From Candidatus Chloroploca sp. Khr17 (GTDB taxonomy: Bacteria; Chloroflexota; Chloroflexia; Chloroflexales; Chloroflexaceae), in assembly GCF_004138165.1 (NCBI RefSeq), contig NZ_RYFF01000023.1:23576-87575 (forward strand): 64,000 nt of DNA, in the 5' to 3' direction. Within the stretch, counting starts at the first letter, position 1. Each line of letters starts with the position of its first letter. Below are positions 16,633 through 25,540 of the stretch, piece after piece. The translations under genes and the position numbers were made by a program. The notes under the pieces are model-generated. The model searched no databases. It had not been told where the DNA came from and saw only the letters and a list, made by a program, of their open reading frames with translations.

Positions 16633-17358
16633 GTGAAGCGTCTTTCTCTCTGGATGATCTTTGTCTTCATCCTGACCGCGTGTGGCAGCTATGCCCCACC
16701 GGTAACTTCCGAGACAACCGAAGAACTTCGTCAGACAAATATAGCGATCAATCGGCCCCCAACCATCCCTCCCTTGCCACCTGGGCCAACGCCAACACCG
16801 CGCCCAGAACTGGCCGCGATCTTTGATCTTCGTGATGACGACCCCCGTGCGCTTGGCGATCCCAATGCGCCCGTGTTGATCGTAGAGTTTACCGACTTTG
16901 AATGCACTTTTTGCCAACGCTTTTTTCAAGAGACCCGACCGCAGATGTTGAGCGAACTGGTCGAAACGGGCAAAGTGCGCCTGGTTGTGCGCGATCTGCC
17001 GCTGACCACGATCCACCCCTCAGCGCTCGTCGCTGCGGTCGCGGCGAACTGTGCCGCTGATCAAGGCCAGTTTTTTCCGATGTACGAGCGGCTCTTTAGC
17101 AGTCATCAGCAAGAATGGGGCGGGGTTCCCCAGCGTGATCGCGTTGTGTTTGGCGAATTTGCCGATCAACTGGGCCTTGACGGTACCGCCTTCCGCGCGT
17201 GCCTCGATGACCCCGCAAGCGAAAAAGCGGTCTTGAATGAAATGCAGGCCGCGCTGGCACTTGGCATTAACTCAACACCAAATTTTGTTGTCAATGGGCA
17301 GCTGGTGCGCGGAGCCCAGCCGTTCCGTGTCTTTGAGGAACTGGTCAGCCAGCAATAA
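16633..17358 (+). CDS. DsbA/thioredoxin-fold lipoprotein
   Basis: 241 aa from the GTG at 16633, which has AAGGAG eight bases upstream; the frame itself opens at 16576. A short signal peptide ends in the lipobox LTAC (Cys17). A Pro-rich linker (PPLPPGPTPTPRPE) precedes a thioredoxin_4 domain with active-site C91-T-F-C94 (DFECTFC) and the cis-Pro motif NSTPNFVVNG. Expected to be an extracytoplasmic disulfide oxidoreductase. It lies 40 bp upstream of the GGDEF regulator and could be the first gene of that operon. Confidence 0.88.
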   Translation: MKRLSLWMIFVFILTACGSYAPPVTSETTEELRQTNIAINRPPTIPPLPPGPTPTPRPELAAIFDLRDDDPRALGDPNAPVLIVEFTDFECTFCQRFFQETRPQMLSELVETGKVRLVVRDLPLTTIHPSALVAAVAANCAADQGQFFPMYERLFSSHQQEWGGVPQRDRVVFGEFADQLGLDGTAFRACLDDPASEKAVLNEMQAALALGINSTPNFVVNGQLVRGAQPFRVFEELVSQQ

Positions 17359-17398
17359 GTTCTGCTTGCGCCCACATCAGGCGCGTAAGGACGTTCAG

Positions 17399-18331
17399 AT
17401 GGACCCACAACCTGAGCCACGGCAAAAGATCCTGCTGGTTGACGACACACCGGCGAATCTTGTCATTCTTGGTGAGGAATTACAACACGATTATGAGGTT
17501 TTTGTCGCTACCAATGGGTTCCAGGCGCTCAAAATAGTTGACTCTAATCCACCCGATCTGATCTTGCTTGATATCATGATGCCGATGATGGATGGCTACG
17601 AGGTGTGTCGTCGCCTCAAAGATACTTCCGAAACCAGTGGCATTCCGATCATCTTTATTACAGCCATGGACGCCGAAGAAGATGAAGCCCGCGGGCTTGA
17701 AGCGGGGGCAGTGGACTATATCACCAAGCCGTTTCATCTACCCATCGTCAGAGCCAGAGTGCGCACCCACATGGATTTGAAGCGCAAGACCGATATCTTG
17801 CAGCACCTCTCTAGCCATGATGGCCTGACGGGGATTTTCAACCGCCGTCGTTTTGACGAAGTCATCGATCGCGAATGGCGTCGCGCCGCACGAAAAAGAC
17901 AGTCATTATCATTAATCCTGCTGGATATTGATGGATTCAAAGGCTACAACGATAACTACGGTCACCTGATCGGTGATCAGTGTTTGCAACAGGTAGCCAC
18001 CATTTTGAACGCCTCGTTGCGCCGGGCCGGTGATTTCCTTGCCCGCTATGGTGGCGAGGAATTTGTCGTGGTGCTGCCCGATACCGACGTCGATCAGGCT
18101 ATCTATATCGCCGAGCGCATGCGTCAGGCGGTCGCAGAAAAACGTATTGAACATGCGTTTTCACATGTAGCCCCCTACATTACGATCAGCGTAGGGGTTG
18201 TCTCGACGAAGCCAGGCAATATCATCAACCATCAGGCCCTGCTTGAACTAGCTGATCAAGCGATGTATTGCGCAAAAAACTCGGGACGCAATTGTGTTGT
18301 CCATCAGGTGCTGCCACACACCAATACGTGA
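17399..18331 (+). CDS. response regulator with GGDEF domain (diguanylate cyclase)
   Basis: 310 aa; AAGGA seven bases before the ATG at 17399 sets the start. Residues 8-125 are a receiver domain (LLVDDTPANL, phospho-acceptor near D58 in LILLDIMMP, FITAMD, DYITKPFH). Residues about 140-300 are a GGDEF domain with GGEEF at 218-222 and the inhibitory RxxD site at 209-212, so both catalysis and product feedback look intact. No EAL domain. It should make cyclic di-GMP in response to phosphorylation, plausibly by the hybrid kinase at 20919-25370, from which it is separated by an inserted TnpB element and the binding-protein gene. Confidence 0.93.
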   Translation: MDPQPEPRQKILLVDDTPANLVILGEELQHDYEVFVATNGFQALKIVDSNPPDLILLDIMMPMMDGYEVCRRLKDTSETSGIPIIFITAMDAEEDEARGLEAGAVDYITKPFHLPIVRARVRTHMDLKRKTDILQHLSSHDGLTGIFNRRRFDEVIDREWRRAARKRQSLSLILLDIDGFKGYNDNYGHLIGDQCLQQVATILNASLRRAGDFLARYGGEEFVVVLPDTDVDQAIYIAERMRQAVAEKRIEHAFSHVAPYITISVGVVSTKPGNIINHQALLELADQAMYCAKNSGRNCVVHQVLPHTNT

Positions 18332-18336
18332 CTCAG

Positions 18337-19503
18337 TCAGATACCCAGCGCTAAAGCTACTGGGCTTGTGCTCGCTCCTCCACCCGAAGGTGGCGCAGCA
18401 CCATAGGCCGTCTGACGTGCGGCCCGAAAGGCGATATTCACCGCAGCGTTTGTGTCAGCGTTTGCCGTATACCCGCACGAGAGGCACTTGAAATGGGCCT
18501 GATCTGCACGGTTCTTCTTGTCGCAATGTCCGCAGACCGAACAGGTGCGGCTGGTGTTGCGCGGATCTACCGCAATCACCAGAACGCCCGCCTGCTGCGC
18601 CTTGTAGGTGACAAAGCTCCGCAACTGCCGAAAAGCCCAACTTGTGCGAAGACGACGCTGCGAACGTCGACAACCATTGTCTGTGCGCGTGCGGATATGG
18701 CTCAACTCCTCAAGCGCCAGTGCCTTCCGTTCCGTCTTCGCTTTTGCCACCAGCTTCTTGCTGATGCAGTGATTCACATCCCGCTGAAAGCGTGTCTCAC
18801 GACGGGCGTTCTTCCTCAACCGCCAGCGGGCGCGGCGCGTGTTGGCTTTTTGAAGTCGCTGACGGTGGCGGAAGCGCCGTTCACGAGTCTGCTTCACATC
18901 CTCGCCGCTCTACGTTTCACCATCACTATCGGCGGCAAGGTTGACAATGCCGAAATCAACACCCAGGAAGCCGGTCGGCTCGTCGGGCGCAGGGCTGGCC
19001 TTGGTCTGCGTGATGTGCAGGAAGAACTGCCCGTCCCGCTGCATCAGCTCGGCGCCGCCAATCTTCCAGCTCGTATCGTACAGATAGCGTCGCTGAAACT
19101 CGCCCAGCACCAGTTGGCCCATGACCCGCCCCGTCAGGGTGTTCAGGCTCACGCGGTCGAGGCTCATCAGGCGATAGGTGCGTGCGTCGTAGCGGATCGA
19201 GCTATCCGGCTTAAAGGTAGGACAGGTGTCCGAACCATTCGCCCGCGCCGCTCGAACCGCTTCAGCCGCCTTGTCCCTGGCGCAACAGGCCAGTTGCGCT
19301 CCCAGACCGTAATTGACGCGGGTGGGGCCGTAGACGACGTGATGGAGCTTGTTCTTATTGGTGATACGCTCCTCCCACGCAACCGAGGCGCAGTAGGTTG
19401 CCGCCGCGTTGAACGCTTCTGCCGTCGCAAGAATAGCGGCAACAGCGTCGGCATCAAGCGAGAGCTTGCAGCATACGGTTCGTGTGGAGAGCATTTGTAT
19501 CAT
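18337..19503 (-). pseudogene. tnpB: TnpB (IS200/IS605 family RNA-guided nuclease) with an in-frame amber stop
   Basis: The two open stretches 18910-19503 and 18337-18909 are in the same frame and separated only by a TAG at 18910-18912. Across it the protein reads GVDFGIVNLAADSDGET, stop, SGEDVKQ; family members usually have a residue such as Tyr here. The rest is complete: RuvC Asp in GVDFG, Glu in ALEEL, zinc-finger CSVCGHC and CLSCG, and the last catalytic Asp in NADTNAA. About 388 codons overall. TnpB is the guide-RNA nuclease that favours retention of these elements. It is broken unless the amber codon is read through. No TnpA is present. Confidence 0.88.
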
Positions 19504-19594
19504 AAGACAAGTATACCACATATCGAACGCCCGTGCGAGCGCACGCTGAAGCGGGCTAAAGCAGAGCGCTCCTCCCAGCGCGAAAGCTGCTGGG
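18344..19594 (-). mobile_element. TnpB-only IS605-type element bounded by matching hairpins
   Basis: A 21-base hairpin at 19574-19594 (left end for the minus-strand gene) and its near copy at 18344-18364 (right end, overlapping the tnpB 3' end) agree at 19 of 21 positions; both begin CCCAG and end CTGGG on either strand. Similar sub-terminal hairpins bound IS200/IS605 elements, and the right one would be part of the guide (omega) RNA. The element lies between the GGDEF gene stop (18331) and the binding-protein start (19621). Outer cleavage sites could not be fixed. Confidence 0.65.
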
Positions 19595-19620
19595 TTTCCG
19601 CGCCTAAAGGCAAGCATTCT

Positions 19621-20922
19621 ATGAACAAGACCAAGTGGACACGATTCAGATCAACGTTGATCTTGCTGTGCTTCTTGCTTGTTGCCGTACTAGGCTGGGG
19701 TTGTCAACTCACCAGTACGAGTTCGTCCGAGCCAATCAAGGTTGGCATTCTCCATTCCCTGACGGGGACGATGGCCATCAGTGAACAGAGCGTGAGCCAG
19801 GCTACGCTGCTTGCTATTGAAGCGATCAATGCCCAGGGGGGCGTGCTTGGCCGCAGGCTCGAGCCAGTCCTTCGCGACGGTGCCTCGCAGAGCGCTATCT
19901 TTGCGCGTGAGGCCGAGGCCTTGCTTGTCGAAGAAGACGTGGCCGTGATCTTCGGCTGTTGGACCTCGGCGGCGCGCAAAACGGTCAAGCCCATCGTCGA
20001 ACAGTATCAGCGCCTCCTCTTCTATCCAGTGCAGTATGAGGGCCTCGAGGCGTCACCCAACATCATCTATACCGGGGCCGCCCCCAATCAGCAGATCATT
20101 CCCACCGTCAAATGGGCGATGGATAACCTCGGCCAACGCTTTTTCCTGATCGGCTCGGATTATATTTTCCCGCACGCCGCCAATGCGATCATGAAAGACC
20201 AGATTGGCTCGCTACGTGGCACTATCGTCGGTGAACAGTATGTGCTGCTGGGCAGTACCGACGTCGCCGGAGCCGTCGAGGCGATTGTGCAGAGTCGCCC
20301 GCAGGTCATTCTGAATACCCTCAACGGCGATAGCAATGTCGCCTTTTTCCAGGCCCTCCGCGCCCAAGGCATTACGCCACAGGATATCCCTACGATTTCG
20401 TTCAGCATTGCAGAAACTGAACTCGCGACGATGGGCAGCGCTGCATTCGCGGGTGACTATGCCGCATGGGGCTATTTCCAGAGTCTCGCTGGGCCAGTCA
20501 ATGCCGCGTTTGTCCAGGCCTATCAGGCCCGGTATGGCGCTGATGCGGTGATCACCGACCCGATGGAGGCAGCCTATCTGGGGGTCAAGCTCTGGGCCGC
20601 TGCGGTTGAGCAAGCAGACAGCCTGGAATTCAACCGGGTACGCAATGCGCTGCACGGCCTCTCGCTTGAGGCACCCCAGGGTGCGATCAGCGTTGACCCT
20701 ATAAGCCAGCACCTCTGGCGTACGGTGCGGATTGGGCAGATCCAGCCTGATGGTCAATTTGAGGTCGTCTGGAGCTCGACCAAGCCCGTGCGTCCGTTGC
20801 CCTATCCAGCCTATCGCTCGGTCGAACGCTGGGAAGTGTTGCTCAGCGAGCTTCATACCCGCTGGCAAGGCCAGTGGCAGAATCCGTTTGCCCTCCCAAC
20901 CATTATCGAGGCCGAACCATGA
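19621..20922 (+). CDS. UrtA/AmiC-like ABC-type substrate-binding protein
   Basis: 433 aa from the ATG at 19621. Residues 1-30 form a signal peptide with a possible lipidated Cys after VLGWG. The mature part (VGILHSLTGTMAISEQSVSQ, VIFGCWTSAARKTVKPIVEQ, then LFYPVQYEGLE) follows the urea/short-amide binding protein pattern of the branched-chain amino acid receptor family. No ABC permease genes follow; instead its stop codon overlaps the start of a histidine kinase (ATGA), so it probably acts as the periplasmic sensor subunit of that kinase. The TnpB element ends about 27 bp upstream, so its original promoter link may be altered. Confidence 0.88.
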   Translation: MNKTKWTRFRSTLILLCFLLVAVLGWGCQLTSTSSSEPIKVGILHSLTGTMAISEQSVSQATLLAIEAINAQGGVLGRRLEPVLRDGASQSAIFAREAEALLVEEDVAVIFGCWTSAARKTVKPIVEQYQRLLFYPVQYEGLEASPNIIYTGAAPNQQIIPTVKWAMDNLGQRFFLIGSDYIFPHAANAIMKDQIGSLRGTIVGEQYVLLGSTDVAGAVEAIVQSRPQVILNTLNGDSNVAFFQALRAQGITPQDIPTISFSIAETELATMGSAAFAGDYAAWGYFQSLAGPVNAAFVQAYQARYGADAVITDPMEAAYLGVKLWAAAVEQADSLEFNRVRNALHGLSLEAPQGAISVDPISQHLWRTVRIGQIQPDGQFEVVWSSTKPVRPLPYPAYRSVERWEVLLSELHTRWQGQWQNPFALPTIIEAEP

Positions 20923-23900
20923 TCAAACTCAAATCTATTGCAACCGAACTCGGCCTGATCTTTTTGACTATTGCCCTTGTGCCAGTCCTGATTGGCTCGA
21001 TCGTCATCAATCAAGCTTTCAGCAACGCGATGCAGCAAAAAGAGCGTGACGCCCTTGCTGAACGTGCTGATGCGGCCCATACCCGCATCGAGAGCTATGT
21101 GCTGAACATGATCCAGGATGCCACGACCCTCGCAAACTTGCCCGACCTGCCTCCTTTGTTCGATGCCCCCCCAGGTATCATCTCCCCATCTTATGAACTC
21201 ATCGCCTACCTGAAAACGTTCATTGCCGAGAAGGGCTACTACGACCTGCTGCTCATTGATCAGGGCGGGACGATCCGCTATTCGCTCAAGGCCGAGGCCG
21301 ATCTGGGCCAGAATATCTACGATGAAATGCTTGGGCAGACCGAATTGGCCCGTACGATTGATGCCGCCAATACCCTCTTGCAGACCGAGGTCTCTGATTT
21401 TGGTTTCTATGCGCCCAGCAATGCTCCGGCCGCGTTCCTCGCTGCCCCGATCTTCCAAGATGGCGTCATCGTCGGCAATATCGTCTTGCAAATCGAGCCG
21501 CAGGAACTCTACGCGATCGTCAATCGCTTCGCCGGGCTCGGAACAACGGGCGAAATCCTGATGGGGGCCTATGATCATGAACGCCTGATGATCACGGTAC
21601 CACCCCGGCATAACCCCGACCTGCCGCATCAAGCGCTTGACGAGGCCGCCTTTCTCCCCCTTCGCGAGGCCTTGCGGGGTGCGCAGGGTAGCGGGATCTA
21701 TCCAGACTATCGCAACGAGGAGACGCTGGCCGTTTGGCGGTATCTTCCCTCGCTCAACTGGGGCATGGTCGTCAAAATTGACACCGCCGAACTCTATGCC
21801 CCGATTCGACGCAACGAGATGATCGGACACTGGATTTTGGGCGGGTCGCTCATTCTGGTCATTGGGGCAATGTTGCTCGCCAATCGGTTGATTTCCCAAC
21901 CAATCATTCAGTTCTCACAGGCCGTACGGGCCCTGCGCCATGAGCCCATGCCATCGCAGGTGCAGATCAAGGCTCGTCACGAGATCAAAGAGTTAGTGGA
22001 TGATTTCAACCTCTTGATTGTTGATGTCCGCTCAGAATTCGAGCATCTCGTGGCAGATCGCACGGGTACCATCCAAGAGAGCATGGAACGTTTTGATCAA
22101 CTGGCCCGCCAGAGTCGCACCGTTACCTGGGAAGTTGATCCCACCGGATGCTTCCGCTTCCTCAGCCCGGTCGCCGAAGAGGTCTTTGGCTATCATCCTG
22201 AGGAGATTATCGGGAAGAAGTATTTCTACGACCTGCACCCTCCCGAGGAACGTGAACGCTTTAAAACCGAGGTATTCGCGGCCTTTGAACGTCGTGAGGC
22301 TTTTGTCGATCTCGTCAATCCCATCGTTGCCAAAGATGGACACCAGATCTGGGTCGCCTCCAACGCCTTGCCAATGCTCGGCCCGGATGGTGAACTGCTT
22401 GGCTATCGTGGGACTGACACCGATATTTCGGCTCGCAAAGCGCAAGAACAACATCTGCTTGAAACGAGTCGCTTTCATGCCACAGCCGCGAAACTCGCCA
22501 CCGCCAATGCCAATCTGCGCATTGATGCGATTGATGAGGGCATCCATGCATGCCTCGCGATTCTCGGCGAGTTTATGTCAGCCCAACGCGCTTATGTCTT
22601 CAGCAATGATTTCGCCAATGAAACCTGGTCAAACACCTACGAATGGTGCGCCGAAGGCGTGGCGTCACAGATCGCCGATCTGCAAGACGTCCCGTTTGAC
22701 ACGTTTCCCGGGTTGATCGAACGGTTCCAGCGTGGCGAGCTGCTCGCGCTCGGTAGCCTTGACCAGATCCCTGCCGAGATGCAGGATGCCGCTGCGCTCC
22801 TGGAGATGCAAGAGATCAAGGCAATGATTATGCAACCAATGATCGTTGACGGTGCCTTGATCGGGTTTCTTGGGTTTGATGATACGACCCGGGAACGGGT
22901 TTTTACCAATACCGAATATGCCCTGCTCGCGCTTGCCGCCGATAATTTTGCCGCCACGCTGGCCCGTCACGGCCAGTTTATGCGCGAGAAAGCAACCAAT
23001 GAGCAACTCAAGCAAACCATCGCCCGGGCCAACGAATTGGCCATCCGTGCCGAGGCCGCCAGTGTCGCCAAGTCCGAGTTTCTCGCCAATATGAGCCACG
23101 AAATTCGCACCCCCCTCAATGCGATCATTGGCTTCCTGGAACTGGCCCTCAAGACCGACCTTATGCCCAAACAGTCTGATTACCTCGTGAAGAGCCGTTT
23201 TGCGTCGCAGACACTGCTCAGAACGATTAACGATATTCTCGATTTTTCGAAGATCGAGGCAGGCAAGCTAGAACTGGATCATGCCCCGTTTGTGCTGGCC
23301 GAAACGCTCAACAATGTCTCGAATATGCTCGCCGAACGAGCCGCCCTCAAGGGCATCGAATTGTGCCTTCACCTTGACCGTACAATGCCCAGGATGTTTG
23401 TGGGCGATGCCTTCCGCCTCGAACAGGTGCTGATCAATCTGGTCGGCAATGCGATCAAGTTTACCGAGACCGGTGAAGTCAATGTGCGTGCGGAACTGGC
23501 CGAACACCACGACGATCAAGTCTTGCTGCGCTTCACGGTGCAGGATACCGGTATCGGGATGGCTGCCGAGGAACGTGCCCGCCTCTTTGTTCCCTTTGTC
23601 CAGGCCGATGGCTCAATGACCCGCCGCTTTGGTGGCACCGGGCTGGGCCTCGCGATCTCACGTTCGCTTGTAACGATGATGAGTGGAACCATTGAGGTCA
23701 CAAGCACGCCAGGCGAGGGCAGTACGTTTGCTTTTACCATAGCCTGCAGGCTCGCCGATGAACAGATGCAGCCTCACCCCGATTTTGCCTTGCCCGCCAC
23801 GTTGCACGGACGCAAAGCACTGGTGGTTGACGACAACGCGCATGCCCGTGAACTCTTGCAAGAGATGCTCCAAACGTTTCAATTTCGTGTAACGACGGCT

Positions 23901-25370
23901 GCATCGGGTGAAGAAGCCCTCGCCCACCTCGAAGCAACGCCCGCCGATGACCCCTTTGCGCTCGTGCTGATGGACTGGCGTATGCCAGGGCTCGATGGCA
24001 TTGAAGCAACAACCCAGATCCAGCGCAAGCTTGCCGATCGCGCGCTGCCGCTCATCATTATGGTCACTGCCTATGGCCGCGAAACAATTATGCGCCGCTC
24101 GGCAGAGGTCGGCATCGGTGCCTTCCTCACCAAGCCGATCAACGAAGCGTCGCTCTACCATGCCATCCTCGATCTCTTTGATCAGCCTGACAACCTGAAC
24201 CTTCACCACGACCAAACAGCCGGGGCTACCACGATCGAAAGCTATCGCAACAACCTCATGGGCCGTCGCATCCTCCTGGCCGAAGACAGTCCCTTCAATC
24301 AACAAGTCGCGGTTGAATTACTCGCCGAAGTGGGCATCGAGGTTGCCGTGGCTTGGCATGGCCGCCAGGCGGTCGAGATGTTGCTGGGCGACGATCCAAA
24401 GCGCTACGATGCCGTCTTGATGGATGTGCAGATGCCCGTTATGGATGGCTTCGAGGCAACCCGTACGATTCGCGAAGACGCAGCGTTGCGCGATCTCCCG
24501 ATTATCGCCCTGACCGCCCACGCCATCAGCGGCGACCGCGACCGCTGTCTGGCCGCTGGCATGAACGATTACATCAGCAAGCCGATCGCAAGCCAGCAAC
24601 TCTTTCAAACCCTGCTACGCTGGGTATCACCTGGTGAAGAACCGGGTACACTACCGCCGATCATCACAGGAAGAGCGATGTCGCCCCAAACAGACCCCGC
24701 GGAAACCGACCCGCCTGAAGCAAACCAGGCCCTCCCAGAAACACTTGAAGGCCTCGCCATCAAGCGGGCGATCCAGCGTCTGGGGGGCAAAACCAAACTC
24801 TATCGGCAACTCATCCAGAGTTTTCTGGTTGAGCATGGCAATGATGCCGAACGCATCAAAGAGGCCCTCACGACCAATCAACCCAACGAGGCGCTGCGCA
24901 TTGCACACACCCTGAAAGGCGTTGCAGGAACTATCGGGGCAACCGAATTGCACACCGAGGCCGATCGCATTGAACAGGCCCTCAAAACCGCCCCCAACGA
25001 ACCACTGGATCTGAAGGCTCTGCAGCAGACCTGCACGCGTCTCAAAAACCTCTTGCCAACCCTCTTCCACCAAGAACAAGAGGAGGTGGAAACAAGGACA
25101 CAACCTTTGCCGCTCCTCGATGATCAGACACGTCTCCTTGCCCAACCACAATTTGAACAATTAGCGGCTCTACTCAGCACCGGCAACTTTGCCGTCCGCA
25201 AATACCTCACCTCGCTCGAGCAAAGCATCCCTAGCCTCAGCAGCCTCCCCGAATTTCAAACCCTCGCGCGCCACGTCAACAACTTTGCCCTCGACGAAGC
25301 CCGCACCGCCCTCCCCCACCTCACCGCCCGCCTTGGCTTCACGCCTATGAACGATCCACCTGAGACATAA
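20919..25370 (+). CDS. hybrid histidine kinase (Cache, HAMP, PAS, GAF, HisKA, HATPase, two receivers, HPt)
   Basis: 1483 aa; starts at the ATG overlapping the previous TGA by four bases, so it is translationally coupled. Order: membrane helix 8-30, extracellular double-Cache region 35-295, helix 300-325, HAMP 325-380, PAS 395-515 (EVDPTGCFRFLSPVAEEVFG), GAF 525-690, HisKA with H727 in NMSHEIRTPLNAI, ATPase with GTGLGLAIS, receivers with D1019 (MDWRMPGLDG) and D1169 (MDVQMPVMDGFE), and HPt with H1330 (AHTLKGVAG). All phosphorelay residues are present. Its final target is not fused; the GGDEF regulator at 17399 is the nearest candidate. Ligand is unknown, perhaps the amide or amino acid bound by the preceding protein. 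Confidence 0.95.
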   Translation: MIKLKSIATELGLIFLTIALVPVLIGSIVINQAFSNAMQQKERDALAERADAAHTRIESYVLNMIQDATTLANLPDLPPLFDAPPGIISPSYELIAYLKTFIAEKGYYDLLLIDQGGTIRYSLKAEADLGQNIYDEMLGQTELARTIDAANTLLQTEVSDFGFYAPSNAPAAFLAAPIFQDGVIVGNIVLQIEPQELYAIVNRFAGLGTTGEILMGAYDHERLMITVPPRHNPDLPHQALDEAAFLPLREALRGAQGSGIYPDYRNEETLAVWRYLPSLNWGMVVKIDTAELYAPIRRNEMIGHWILGGSLILVIGAMLLANRLISQPIIQFSQAVRALRHEPMPSQVQIKARHEIKELVDDFNLLIVDVRSEFEHLVADRTGTIQESMERFDQLARQSRTVTWEVDPTGCFRFLSPVAEEVFGYHPEEIIGKKYFYDLHPPEERERFKTEVFAAFERREAFVDLVNPIVAKDGHQIWVASNALPMLGPDGELLGYRGTDTDISARKAQEQHLLETSRFHATAAKLATANANLRIDAIDEGIHACLAILGEFMSAQRAYVFSNDFANETWSNTYEWCAEGVASQIADLQDVPFDTFPGLIERFQRGELLALGSLDQIPAEMQDAAALLEMQEIKAMIMQPMIVDGALIGFLGFDDTTRERVFTNTEYALLALAADNFAATLARHGQFMREKATNEQLKQTIARANELAIRAEAASVAKSEFLANMSHEIRTPLNAIIGFLELALKTDLMPKQSDYLVKSRFASQTLLRTINDILDFSKIEAGKLELDHAPFVLAETLNNVSNMLAERAALKGIELCLHLDRTMPRMFVGDAFRLEQVLINLVGNAIKFTETGEVNVRAELAEHHDDQVLLRFTVQDTGIGMAAEERARLFVPFVQADGSMTRRFGGTGLGLAISRSLVTMMSGTIEVTSTPGEGSTFAFTIACRLADEQMQPHPDFALPATLHGRKALVVDDNAHARELLQEMLQTFQFRVTTAASGEEALAHLEATPADDPFALVLMDWRMPGLDGIEATTQIQRKLADRALPLIIMVTAYGRETIMRRSAEVGIGAFLTKPINEASLYHAILDLFDQPDNLNLHHDQTAGATTIESYRNNLMGRRILLAEDSPFNQQVAVELLAEVGIEVAVAWHGRQAVEMLLGDDPKRYDAVLMDVQMPVMDGFEATRTIREDAALRDLPIIALTAHAISGDRDRCLAAGMNDYISKPIASQQLFQTLLRWVSPGEEPGTLPPIITGRAMSPQTDPAETDPPEANQALPETLEGLAIKRAIQRLGGKTKLYRQLIQSFLVEHGNDAERIKEALTTNQPNEALRIAHTLKGVAGTIGATELHTEADRIEQALKTAPNEPLDLKALQQTCTRLKNLLPTLFHQEQEEVETRTQPLPLLDDQTRLLAQPQFEQLAALLSTGNFAVRKYLTSLEQSIPSLSSLPEFQTLARHVNNFALDEARTALPHLTARLGFTPMNDPPET

Positions 25371-25395
25371 GAAACGTTGGATTGCGCACCCCAGG

Positions 25396-25453
25396 CATCT
25401 CTTCGAACGCTTCCGGGAAGCTCTCATGCTTCCCGGAGGCGTTCGAAGAGATG
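25396..25453. terminator. 25-bp hairpin after the hybrid kinase
   Basis: Arms 25396-25420 and 25429-25453 (CATCTCTTCGAACGC... and complement) match at 24 of 25 positions around an eight-base loop, starting 26 bases after the kinase stop. No T-run, but the stem is very stable. Confidence 0.7.
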
Positions 25454-25540
25454 GTACAATACCCGGTATAATCCCTAAAGCCCCGGTGCAACCATGGGCC
25501 TCGGGGTCCAACGTGTACCTCACATCATGGAGGAGCGCTT

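Noticed and set aside
18493..19620. Long upstream extension of the binding-protein frame
   Set aside because: Antisense of tnpB; the signal peptide begins at 19621.
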